Shown: positions 9,152 to 16,884 of the stretch, in pieces | How the letters are laid out: each line of letters starts with the position of its first letter | How positions within the stretch are numbered: the first letter of the stretch is position 1 | Assembly: GCF_012641075.1 (NCBI RefSeq) | Contig: NZ_JAAXLJ010000010.1 | Span: 16,918-80,917 of the forward strand | DNA length: 64,000 bases | Source of the DNA: Secundilactobacillus angelensis | Lineage (GTDB): Bacteria > Bacillota > Bacilli > Lactobacillales > Lactobacillaceae | Reading direction: 5' to 3' | Made by a program: the position numbers and the translations under genes | The notes under the pieces: model-generated | What the model was told of the DNA's origin: nothing | What the model saw: the letters and a program-made list of their open reading frames with translations, nothing else | The model's database searches: none

Positions 9152-9180
9152 ATCATAGCACGGATTAGCGTTAGAAGCAA
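9152..9180 (-). promoter_or_regulatory. Promoter of the 8.9-9.1 kb RNA gene
   Basis: On the minus strand TTGCTT (9175-9180) and TATGAT (9152-9157) are exactly 17 bases apart, with the predicted start about 9145. Confidence 0.65.
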
Positions 9181-9194
9181 ATCAGCACGACCTA

Positions 9195-9686
9195 TTAATC
9201 GGTAGTTTCCTCGTTAGCTTCGTCATCCTTCTTGTCCTGATTTACTTTAATTTGATCAAGTTGTTTTTCCAACCAGGTTGCAATAGCAGCAGCCATATCG
9301 CCTTGATGACTGACAAAATCATCAGCAGAGGCGACCTTGTCAATCCGCAAAGAAGAAGCGTTCACGTCTGGTGATTCAATGATGCTGTAAACACTAATCG
9401 GCAGGGTATCATCATCCGCCAGCATCTTCTTCATAGCCGTCAAATACCGCAATGGCAAGTTAACCACGCTGGTTTCCAACCGCACCTGAATATCAGCATC
9501 CGTCAGCGTCAACGTTGCTTGAGCCAACTTATTTTCACCAATTGCTTTGACGATCATGGTCACCATTGGTTCAAGTGACTTAGCTGCACCGTTCTTGTTA
9601 ATTTCAGCTAAACTGCTGCCAAAATTTTGCGTTTCATAGTTTTCAGCTTCAACTTCTTCAACGAAGTCCTTTACTAAACTTTCCAT
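9195..9686 (-). CDS. Conserved-looking cytoplasmic protein of unknown function
   Basis: 163 residues, no signal or membrane segment, acidic, with a highly charged C-terminal tail (DKKDDEANEETTD). The centre alternates strands and helices (QATLTLTDADIQVRLETSV, LPLRYLTAMKKMLADDD). No family recognised. It lies 11 bases downstream of the 9698-10150 membrane protein gene, so the two probably share a transcript. Real gene status rests on length, ATG start and operon spacing. Confidence 0.6.
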   Translation of the reverse strand: MESLVKDFVEEVEAENYETQNFGSSLAEINKNGAAKSLEPMVTMIVKAIGENKLAQATLTLTDADIQVRLETSVVNLPLRYLTAMKKMLADDDTLPISVYSIIESPDVNASSLRIDKVASADDFVSHQGDMAAAIATWLEKQLDQIKVNQDKKDDEANEETTD

Positions 9687-9697
9687 AGTTACCTCGA

Positions 9698-10150
9698 TTA
9701 TTTATTTTGTTTGGCTTTTTCCTGCTGCATTTTCTTAATTTCTTCCAGCTTATCATTATCGCGCTTATTATCAAGCCAGTGTCGGTATCTAAACGCCAGA
9801 ATCATCCAATAGCCATTAAAAACGATGACTAAAAAATTAGCAAAGATAACTGCCGCTTTAATACTAAAAATTGCATGGCTACTAGCCATCACCGTTACGA
9901 TACCATTAAACAGACCGAATGAGTAGATGATGATGACCATCGCAAGAACATAATACCCTGAATTGTGGCCTAGCGCTCCCCAAATCATTGGTAGTGCGTA
10001 TAGCACCAAGGAGATGATAATAGACCGCACGAAGGTACTCATTTGAAAGGAATGCCCTAATCCCACTAACTGCGTTGACATCAGCAGATTCATTGCGGAA
10101 AAGAGCACCCACGATACGATGCCGAATGTGATGAGTTTTTGCTTTAGCAT
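9698..10150 (-). CDS. Small four-helix membrane protein of unknown function
   Basis: 150 residues from ATG 10150, preceded by AAGGAG; the longer frame has no ribosome site. Four membrane helices at about 5-25, 37-57, 66-87 and 97-120, then a charged helical tail (KRDNDKLEEIKKMQQEKAK) facing the cytoplasm. First gene of an apparent two-gene unit with 9195-9686. No family recognised. Confidence 0.6.
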   Translation of the reverse strand: MLKQKLITFGIVSWVLFSAMNLLMSTQLVGLGHSFQMSTFVRSIIISLVLYALPMIWGALGHNSGYYVLAMVIIIYSFGLFNGIVTVMASSHAIFSIKAAVIFANFLVIVFNGYWMILAFRYRHWLDNKRDNDKLEEIKKMQQEKAKQNK

Positions 10151-10204
10151 TTGATTCTCCTTAATCGTTGTTAATAGTTCAAATTGTAGCATATCTATGT
10201 AAGA

Positions 10205-10250
10205 AATACAGGCTTGCTCTCAGTAATTGTGCTGGGGGTAAGCCTGTATT
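10205..10250. terminator. Hairpin downstream of lplA unit
   Basis: An 11-bp perfect stem (AATACAGGCTT with AAGCCTGTATT) around a 24-base loop, followed by T-rich sequence on both strands. Confidence 0.5.
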
Positions 10251-10301
10251 TTGAGTTTATATTGTTTGATTAATAATTTTGAGCTTTGATTTTATATTGC
10301 T

Positions 10302-10419
10302 GAATCGGGCTGCACCAAGCAGAGAGCTGCATATAAGTCACTTTCGGTACAAATCAAATTCGGGATTTCCACCGAAAGCGTCTTACACACCGCTCTCTAA
10401 GCGCTTGGCTCCGCACCTT
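10302..10419. repeat. Long palindromic intergenic repeat, family 1, copy a
   Basis: Begins GAATCGGGCTGCACCAAGC and ends GCGCTTGGCTCCGCACCTT. The conserved ends pair with each other (GCAGAGAG with CTCTCTAAGC), and the variable middle forms its own stem (CTTTCGG 10341-10347 with CCGAAAG 10372-10378). It abuts copy b in direct orientation. Confidence 0.85.
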
Positions 10420-10422
10420 GGC

Positions 10423-10543
10423 CGAATCAGGCTGCACCAAGCAGAGACTTGCACCTAAGTCACTTTAAACACAAATCCAAAACCGGGATTTATGTCTAAA
10501 GCGTCTTAGGCTCCAGTCTCTACCCGCTTGGTTCCGCACCTTA
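10423..10543. repeat. Long palindromic intergenic repeat, family 1, copy b
   Basis: Same ends as copy a (GAATCAGGCTGCACCAAGC ... CCGCTTGGTTCCGCACCTT) with a different middle stem. The last bases CACCTTA include the TAA stop (minus strand) of the neighbouring lipoate ligase gene. Confidence 0.85.
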
Positions 10544-11551
10544 TGCTAACAGATCCACCAACTCGCCCTTCTCAATACCCATGAAGTACTGGCTAATGTC
10601 CACGTCGGCAAACGCCTTTTCCAAGTTTTCACGGTCATAGCGGATTCCCTTTAGCTGTTCGGCTAATTCGTTGGCATCCTTTGGACCGAAGAAGTCACCG
10701 AAGAACTTGATCTGTGCAATTTTGCCTTGTTCTACTAAGATCCGGGCATCAATGGTACCTGAATCAAAGTGTTGACGCTTCTTGACCGTAAATTCTGGTG
10801 AAGTGCCATAGACCCAGTCCCAGTTGTTGTAATATTGTTCGTAGATCTTGTCGATTTCTTTTTGTTCATCAGGGGTAACGACATATTCCTTATCCTTGAT
10901 TTCATCTAAACTGTCCACGTGGAATAATTCCTTCAACAGTTTGTCGCGGAATTCTGGTACTGTAATATTTTGATATTCAGGTGCCAAGTATGGCTTCAAG
11001 TTAGTCACACGAGAACGAACTGATTTAATTCCCTTTGAAGCAATCTTATCTTCTGGAACGTTCAAAGCATCCGCAATCACGTTTTGATCCACATCCAGCA
11101 TCAACGTACCATGTGAAAAGGTCTTGCCGTTCTTGGTGTACATCGCGTTACCAGAGAATTTCTTGCCATCGACTAAAATGTCGTTCCGGCCAGAAACTTC
11201 AACTGAGGTTGCACCCATATCGTGTAAGGCATCGACAATTGGTTGAACGAAAGACTTGAAATCACCGAATTGTTCAGAATTACTATCCAATACAAAGCTA
11301 AAGCACAGGTTACCAAGATCTTGATAAACCGCGCCACCACCAGATAACCGACGAGTAACTGTGATACCATGTTCTTCAACGTACTTTTGGTTGATTTCTT
11401 CCAATGTATTTTGGTTCCGGCCAACGATGATACATGGCTTTTCATAGTAGAAAAGCACTAGTGGTTCACCGAAATCCTTATTATTCATTAAATATTGTTC
11501 AGTAGCTAAGTTACGGCCAATATCATGGGCCGTCATAGAAACATACCGCAT
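10541..11551 (-). CDS. lplA: Lipoate-protein ligase A, copy 1
   Basis: 336 residues from ATG 11551, which gives MRYVSMTAHDIG aligned with its neighbour; the longer open frame has no family sequence. Activates lipoate with ATP and attaches it to lipoyl domains. Diagnostic motifs: TRRLSGGGAVYQDLGN, SGRNDILVDGKKFSGNA and GTLMLDVD, followed by a C-terminal accessory domain (TSPEFTVKKRQHFD). Paralogous to the next gene, same length, clearly similar along its whole length. Its stop codon lies in the end of a family 1 repeat. Lipoyl-dependent complexes are not in the window. Confidence 0.93.
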   Translation of the reverse strand: MRYVSMTAHDIGRNLATEQYLMNNKDFGEPLVLFYYEKPCIIVGRNQNTLEEINQKYVEEHGITVTRRLSGGGAVYQDLGNLCFSFVLDSNSEQFGDFKSFVQPIVDALHDMGATSVEVSGRNDILVDGKKFSGNAMYTKNGKTFSHGTLMLDVDQNVIADALNVPEDKIASKGIKSVRSRVTNLKPYLAPEYQNITVPEFRDKLLKELFHVDSLDEIKDKEYVVTPDEQKEIDKIYEQYYNNWDWVYGTSPEFTVKKRQHFDSGTIDARILVEQGKIAQIKFFGDFFGPKDANELAEQLKGIRYDRENLEKAFADVDISQYFMGIEKGELVDLLA

Positions 11552-11675
11552 GTCCAAACTTCCCTTCCAAATATTAATAACCAATCTTGTAACCGGTTTC
11601 CATTTTAACATAATCATGTAAGGGGTTACAGTTCGGACACTTAATTTGTGCATTAAAAAGCCATTGATTGCGCAT

Positions 11676-12686
11676 CTAACCTAAAAACTGCACAAACTCG
11701 TCCAAGGAAATACCAGCAAAATAATCCCCTACGTTGACGTGGGCTAATGCTTTTCGCAGCGATGGCTGATCATAACGAACATCCTCTAATAACTTTGCCA
11801 AATCAACCGCGTACTTTTCACCGAAAAAGTCGCCGAAGAACGTCACGTGCTCAATTCGGCCCTTATCAACTAAAATTCGAGCATCAATCGTTCCGGCATC
11901 AAAGTGCTGCCGTTTTTTAACGGTAAATTCAGGCGATGTGCCGTAAACCCAATCCCAGTTATTATAGTAGTCATCATAAAGTTTCTGAATTTGAGTTTTA
12001 TCCTCATCCGTTAAATGATAGGCTTTATCAGCTACGTCAGAAAGATTATCCACACCGTAGACCTTCCGCAAAATAGTGTCACGGAATTCAGCAATCGTTA
12101 GATCTTGATATTCCGGTTTCAAATATGGTTTTAGATTAGTAACTCGCGACCGCACCGACTTAATCCCTTTAGAAGCAATCTTATCCTTGGGAACATTTAA
12201 CGCATGGGCAATGACGCTTTGGTCGACATCATACATCAAGGTACCGTGAGAAAACATTTTGTTGTTCTTCACGTACATCGCGTTACCAGAGAATTTCTTA
12301 CCGTTGACTAAAATATCGTTTCGGCCAGAAACCTCGATTGACGTCGCTCCCATATCCTTTAGTGCATCAACAATTGGTTTGGTAAAAGCCTTAAAATCGC
12401 CAAACCGTTCATCGTCACGATCAACCACGAAACTGAACGACACGTTACCGAGATCATCATACACAGCCCCACCACCGGAAAGTCGGCGGGTAACTTGAAT
12501 ATTGTGTTTGGCAACGTAATCTTGATTGATCTCCTCTAGCGTATTTTGATTCCGGCCAACAATGATGCACGGTTTTTGATAGTAGAAGAGCAAAATAGGT
12601 TCATCAAAATCTTTATTATTCATCAGGTATTGCTCAGTTGCCAGGTTATACCCGATGTCTTCAGTTTCCATATTGTAATAGTACAT
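11676..12686 (-). CDS. lplA: Lipoate-protein ligase A, copy 2
   Basis: 336 residues from ATG 12686, with AAGGAG ten bases upstream. Same motifs as copy 1: TRRLSGGGAVYDDLGN, SGRNDILVNGKKFSGNA and a complete C-terminal accessory domain. It lies upstream of copy 1 with a 124-base gap, so the pair is a tandem duplication that has diverged moderately, both apparently intact. Different lipoyl targets (2-oxoacid dehydrogenase E2, GcvH) or transfer functions are possible explanations for keeping both. Confidence 0.93.
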   Translation of the reverse strand: MYYYNMETEDIGYNLATEQYLMNNKDFDEPILLFYYQKPCIIVGRNQNTLEEINQDYVAKHNIQVTRRLSGGGAVYDDLGNVSFSFVVDRDDERFGDFKAFTKPIVDALKDMGATSIEVSGRNDILVNGKKFSGNAMYVKNNKMFSHGTLMYDVDQSVIAHALNVPKDKIASKGIKSVRSRVTNLKPYLKPEYQDLTIAEFRDTILRKVYGVDNLSDVADKAYHLTDEDKTQIQKLYDDYYNNWDWVYGTSPEFTVKKRQHFDAGTIDARILVDKGRIEHVTFFGDFFGEKYAVDLAKLLEDVRYDQPSLRKALAHVNVGDYFAGISLDEFVQFLG

Positions 12687-12743
12687 ACAACTAATTCTCC
12701 TTCAGATGGTTTTACTCTAAGTTTACTGCATTATAAGTGAAAT

Positions 12744-12784
12744 GAAACCGCTGCAATCAGCTTTATGCCAATCGCAGCGGTTTC
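12744..12784. other. Intergenic hairpin between divergent lplA and usp
   Basis: An 11-bp perfect inverted repeat (GAAACCGCTGC with GCAGCGGTTTC). It lies upstream of both genes, so it is not an obvious terminator; a leader or operator role is possible. The rest of the 423-bp gap holds AT-rich promoter-like sequence and the usp leader. Confidence 0.4.
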
Positions 12785-13017
12785 TTAATGACGGCCGTGG
12801 TCGCCAATCAGTTCTATGTTTTTATTATGAATCTAAAGTCGGAAAATGACAATGATTTAGCCTAGAAAAGGCTTACAGACAACTTTAGATTTGTGAAAAC
12901 GTAACGACAAGCTCCTACCTACTTTTAACCAACAGTTAATTACAAAATCCGCTATCCAGCTTGAACAAGTTTTCATTTTTCTAAAACTAATGGCTAAATT
13001 ATGTTAAAATAAATTAT

Positions 13018-13087
13018 GAAGTACTAGTGGTTCGTTTTGTTGGGCAAAACCATGGCGTGCTTACGAAAGGGTTTCTCAAGTACTTAT
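13018..13087 (+). promoter_or_regulatory. Structured leader of usp, resembling the Lacto-usp RNA motif
   Basis: AAGTACT at 13019-13025 pairs with AGTACTT at about 13079-13085, enclosing GTTTTG/CAAAAC (13034-13050). The compact ~70-nt structure sits just before a usp ribosome site. The published Lacto-usp motif has this position (5' leader of usp genes in lactic acid bacteria), but I match it by context and size only, not by a covariance model. Confidence 0.5.
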
Positions 13088-13109
13088 TATTTGTGAGGGA
13101 GTGGCGTAT

Positions 13110-13580
13110 ATGGACCAGCAATACAATAACATTCTCGCACCAGTTGATGGATCAAAAGCCACCAATCCGGTGTTGGACAAGGCAATTGAAGTCGCAAAGT
13201 TAAACGATACCCATCTGGATATCTTGAACGTTTTGGAAGTTAACCAATTTAGTGACACTTATGGTGGTGCTGTAAGCGGTGACGTTATTTACAAGCTTTC
13301 AGAAGACGTGCAAGCACGCTTAACTGAATTAAAGCAAAAGGCTCTGGACGCAGGAGTCAAGTCAGTTGATATTCACGTTCGGTTTGGTAATCCTAAACCA
13401 GTTATTGCCCGTGAATTTCCAGCTGACCATGATACTCAGTTGATTGTCATCGGGTCAACCGGTTTAACCGCCGTTGAACGTTTGATGATTGGTTCCGTTA
13501 CCAACTACGTCAGCCGTTCTGCTGTTTGCGATGTTTTGATCGTTAAGCCAGCTGAATTAGCTAAGTTAAATAAGAAATAA
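13110..13580 (+). CDS. Universal stress protein, UspA family
   Basis: 156 residues. ATG 13110 is preferred over an in-frame GTG at 13101, because GAGGGAG lies eight bases before it. N-terminus YNNILAPVDGSKAT and C-terminal nucleotide-binding motif VIGSTGLTAVERLMIGSVTNYV (G-x2-G-x9-G-S) mark an ATP-binding Usp domain. Followed by an intrinsic terminator that overlaps the ribosome site of the next gene. Confidence 0.93.
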   Translation: MDQQYNNILAPVDGSKATNPVLDKAIEVAKLNDTHLDILNVLEVNQFSDTYGGAVSGDVIYKLSEDVQARLTELKQKALDAGVKSVDIHVRFGNPKPVIAREFPADHDTQLIVIGSTGLTAVERLMIGSVTNYVSRSAVCDVLIVKPAELAKLNKK

Positions 13581-13592
13581 TTTTTAAACGTT

Positions 13593-13629
13593 AAGCACCC
13601 TTGCCCATTATCGGGTAAGGGTGCTTTTT
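13593..13629 (+). terminator. Terminator after usp
   Basis: Stem AAGCACCCTTGCCC with GGGTAAGGGTGCTT, then TTTTT. The T tract runs directly into GGAGG of the next gene. Confidence 0.9.
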
Positions 13630-13641
13630 GGAGGTATCAGA

Positions 13642-14556
13642 ATGGCTCAAGCTACAGAGTGGCGGTTTACAACCCGTTTGCCGCAAAATTTTCACCCTAA
13701 ATCATTGCGTCAATTGCTGATGGCAGACTGGTATCTGCCGAAACACTTAGTTTTTAGTCTAAAACGCGGTGAACGGGTATTAGTGAATGGCCAATACTTA
13801 CCCGTTAATTTCGACGTGCATCCAGGTGACCAAATCATGCTAAAATTCTTGGCAACTGATTTTGAACACCCATACTCAAATGTCACTCCCGACAGCGCAG
13901 CTACTGTCAGCGTGCTGTACGAGGATGCTAACTTACTGGTGGTGAACAAAACTCAAGGTAGCAAAACCCACCCCAACCAACCAGGCGAAGTTGGCACAAC
14001 GTTAAATCACGTGGCCGCTTATTTAGCCTCCAAGGATCAACAGCCCTACGTCATTAATCGGCTGGATCAGGAAACCAGCGGCGCTTTGCTGATTGCTAAG
14101 AATCCGGCAGTGGTGCCTGTACTCGTTCGATTAGTCAAAGAGAAACTGATTAAGCGCACCTACCTGACGTGGGTTCATGGTCGGCTCAACAGCACTCAAG
14201 GAATCATAGCTATGCCGATTGGACTTAACGTCACGGATAAGCGAAAGCGCCAAGTTAATGGGGAGCATCCACAAATGGCCATTACCCGCTTTAAAGTTAT
14301 GGATCGTAATCCGGATGCCACCTTAGTTGCGGTTCACCTACAAACTGGCCGCACGCACCAAATCCGAGTCCACTTCGCTAGTCTGGGGCATCCAATTGTT
14401 GGTGATCCGCTGTACGCCAACGACCCGCGGCAGCAGCGTTTACTGCTGCATAGCTGGCAATTACGTTTGCCATTACCATTTTCGTTTAAACACGTCATGC
14501 TAACAGCGAGTTTACCGGAAACATTTCATCGATTTGAACAGCGCTATTTTAATTAA
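13642..14556 (+). CDS. RluA family pseudouridine synthase
   Basis: 304 residues from ATG 13642 with GGAGG nine bases upstream. Isomerises uridine in large-subunit rRNA or tRNA. The catalytic Asp is in INRLDQETSGALLIAKN. TGRTHQIRVHFASLGHPIVGDPLY is split over the usual conserved block (TGRTHQIRVHF, then GHPIVGDPLY). The N-terminal ~80 residues form a divergent S4-like region. Substrate position cannot be told from motifs. Confidence 0.92.
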   Translation: MAQATEWRFTTRLPQNFHPKSLRQLLMADWYLPKHLVFSLKRGERVLVNGQYLPVNFDVHPGDQIMLKFLATDFEHPYSNVTPDSAATVSVLYEDANLLVVNKTQGSKTHPNQPGEVGTTLNHVAAYLASKDQQPYVINRLDQETSGALLIAKNPAVVPVLVRLVKEKLIKRTYLTWVHGRLNSTQGIIAMPIGLNVTDKRKRQVNGEHPQMAITRFKVMDRNPDATLVAVHLQTGRTHQIRVHFASLGHPIVGDPLYANDPRQQRLLLHSWQLRLPLPFSFKHVMLTASLPETFHRFEQRYFN

Positions 14557-14562
14557 ACATCA

Positions 14563-14610
14563 AAGAAGCTGACCGTTATTCTCAACATTTGAATAACGGT
14601 CAGCTTTGTC
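14563..14610. terminator. Bidirectional terminator between convergent genes
   Basis: A 16-bp perfect stem (AAGCTGACCGTTATTC with GAATAACGGTCAGCTT) with A and T flanks. Confidence 0.88.
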
Positions 14611-14620
14611 TTTAAGCTAT

Positions 14621-15841
14621 TTATTTATAGGCTAACCCACGACGCAAACGATGCCAGAAATTACTTTCATCCGCCTGCAGGATCAGTCCCTTATAGATAC
14701 TGCTAATGTACCAAGTTAACCCGAAGATTGTGATGATTAATACCGCTAACGAAATACCAATCTCTACCGGCCCAGCCGATTGATTGATGATCCGCAACGG
14801 CATGAAGTACGATGAGAAAAACGGCACATACGACATAATCTTCACCAACAACGCATCTGCGTTATTTTGAAATGGGAAGGTAGCGAAAAAGGCGATCATA
14901 CTGAGGTAAACGGCCGGATACGCGGCTTTCGAAGCATCTTCAGCTTTAGAAACTAACGCGCCGCTAAAGGCTGCTAATATCGTATAAACGATAACTCCTA
15001 AGAAGAGGAACAGCAGATTGACGTTCACGAGATTATGCACGACTTGATCAACTAATGAGCCGTATTGTTCAAAGAACGGTTTCGCCATGTTCATTCGTTT
15101 AGCAGCTACAAGGCTTGTCCAACCGCCAATTAAATACACCAGCAATTGTGTTGCAATCACCATTAGGACACCCAGAATCTTACCGCAGAAATACTTGGAG
15201 GCGGTGGTACTGGAAAAGACCATTTCCATCACCTTGGTGCCCTTCTCAGAGGCAATTTCTTGCGCGGTAATTGATGAATAAGTCGTTAAAATCATGTAAA
15301 CCATGAAGACTAAGATCCAAAACGAAACCATTCGGGCAATCTTAACTAACCCCTCACGTTTCTGTACAACCTGTTTAAAGGCCGGCTGCACTGATAGCTG
15401 TTTCAGCTGCTGGCGCGATAGCTTAGCTTGAGCAACGTTGGTTTGTGTTTGCAATTTACTTAAATAACCCGTTAACTGTGTTTTATCGGAAGCTGACATG
15501 GCTTCCTTACCATGATAAACCGCACCGTACTGCTTACCTTGGCTTAAAATAACGTAGCCGCTGATGTCGTTTTCTTTCAGTGCATGTCTAGCTGCCTTCA
15601 CGGTTGTGAGTTTGGTAGCAACATTATCTTTGCCAGCAACCTGAATGTAGCCTTTCCGAAGCGTTGGCTGCTTGGCTATGACCGCAATATCATTACTATC
15701 AGTCGCTGAATTGGCAGAAACAAAGCCCACTCCAAATGAAACCAGCAACATGATAAATGGTGACAGCACCAAAATCACAAAACTCCACGATTTTACCTGA
15801 CGCAAATAAGTCGTCAGCGTTACGATCCACATCTTTTTCAT
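14621..15841 (-). CDS. ABC-2 type exporter permease (NatB/YhaP-like)
   Basis: 406 residues. One N-terminal membrane helix (about 19-43), a ~130-residue extracytoplasmic domain, then about five helices in the C-terminal half, the ABC2_membrane layout. The cytoplasmic EIASEKGTKVMEMVFSSTT segment is typical of this family (sodium exporter NatB or YhaP-like permeases). The ATG start overlaps the stop of the upstream ATPase gene by four bases, so the two form one exporter. Substrate unknown; sodium or an antimicrobial compound are the usual suggestions. Confidence 0.88.
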   Translation of the reverse strand: MKKMWIVTLTTYLRQVKSWSFVILVLSPFIMLLVSFGVGFVSANSATDSNDIAVIAKQPTLRKGYIQVAGKDNVATKLTTVKAARHALKENDISGYVILSQGKQYGAVYHGKEAMSASDKTQLTGYLSKLQTQTNVAQAKLSRQQLKQLSVQPAFKQVVQKREGLVKIARMVSFWILVFMVYMILTTYSSITAQEIASEKGTKVMEMVFSSTTASKYFCGKILGVLMVIATQLLVYLIGGWTSLVAAKRMNMAKPFFEQYGSLVDQVVHNLVNVNLLFLFLGVIVYTILAAFSGALVSKAEDASKAAYPAVYLSMIAFFATFPFQNNADALLVKIMSYVPFFSSYFMPLRIINQSAGPVEIGISLAVLIITIFGLTWYISSIYKGLILQADESNFWHRLRRGLAYK

Positions 15842-16731
15842 CGGGGATCACCTGCCTTCATTCGGAAAATCTCATCAAGGGTTGGTGGCTGCTGACTGAA
15901 TTCTTCAATGTATTCGCCATTTGAAAGTTGTTGGAAAATTTGTTTACCCGCAGCAGGATCATCTACCCGCAGCCGATACCGGTTATGGGATAACTCCGTC
16001 ACTTCAGCCACGTGTGGTAACTGCGATAACGCAGCAGTAGACCAGTCAGTAGTCACGAAAATTTCATTTTTGCCAAACTTATCACGAATCGCGCGGATCT
16101 CTCCATGCAGTACCATTTTACCTTGCCGCATCATCACCAGTTCGTCGCAAAGGGCTTCCACATTCCCCATATCATGACTGGAAAAAATAATCGCCGCGCC
16201 CTCTTTTTTTGCGTTTAAAATCGCCTGCTCCAAAATATCCACGTTCACCGGATCCAAGCCACTGAAGGGCTCGTCCAAGATAATCAGTGATGGTCGATGG
16301 ATCAGCGTACAAATCAGCTGAACTTTTTGCTGATTTCCTTTAGACAACGATTTAATCTTATCGGTCTTCTTGCCCTTAACTTCAAACCGCTTCATCCATT
16401 GATCAATTGCCGGTTTAATTTGCTTAGCAGATTTACCCTTCAGACGTGCTAGATAGAGAATCTGCTGTTCAACTGTCATCTTGGGCATCAGACTACGTTC
16501 TTCGGGTAAATACCCAATTTGATCAAAGACCCGCTCATTGATCGGCTGATCGTCCCAACTAATCTGACCGTCGTAATGAATAAAACTCAGTATGCTATGA
16601 AAAGTAGTCGATTTACCAGCCCCATTTTGGCCAATTAACCCAAGTATCTCACCCTTTTTAACGTTGTAAGTCACGTCGTTTAAGGCTTGTAAATCACCAA
16701 ACTGTTTCGATAAGTGCTCAATTTTAAGCAT
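15838..16731 (-). CDS. ABC transporter ATP-binding protein (partner of ABC-2 permease)
   Basis: 297 residues. Walker A GQNGAGKST, Q-loop near GYLPEERSLMP, signature LSKGNQQKVQ, Walker B LIILDEPFSGLDP, H-loop FSSHD. The C-terminal ~70 residues form the extra domain typical of YhaQ/NatA-type ATPases. GGGGAGG precedes ATG 16731. It is the first gene of a two-gene operon with the permease. Confidence 0.93.
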   Translation of the reverse strand: MLKIEHLSKQFGDLQALNDVTYNVKKGEILGLIGQNGAGKSTTFHSILSFIHYDGQISWDDQPINERVFDQIGYLPEERSLMPKMTVEQQILYLARLKGKSAKQIKPAIDQWMKRFEVKGKKTDKIKSLSKGNQQKVQLICTLIHRPSLIILDEPFSGLDPVNVDILEQAILNAKKEGAAIIFSSHDMGNVEALCDELVMMRQGKMVLHGEIRAIRDKFGKNEIFVTTDWSTAALSQLPHVAEVTELSHNRYRLRVDDPAAGKQIFQQLSNGEYIEEFSQQPPTLDEIFRMKAGDPR

Positions 16732-16826
16732 GGTACGCCTCCCCTTTTTTGCCTGTTTATCGTTGTGTTAATCATACCAAATGGACCAGGGAAGTAAATG
16801 CTTGAACGCGTTTAAAAAAATACCTT

Positions 16827-16869
16827 AAAAAGCTGACAAAGTCTTGAATTCAGAACTTTGTCAGCTTTT
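16827..16869 (-). terminator. Terminator after the 600-residue ABC transporter
   Basis: Stem AAAGCTGACAAAGT with ACTTTGTCAGCTTTT, with a T-rich tail on the minus strand. Confidence 0.8.
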
Positions 16870-16884
16870 AGGGTTGCTTGAGAT

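Noticed and set aside
10302..10543. Insertion sequence remnant
   Set aside because: The two copies have no transposase fragments or target-site duplications that I can see; better described as a structural repeat.
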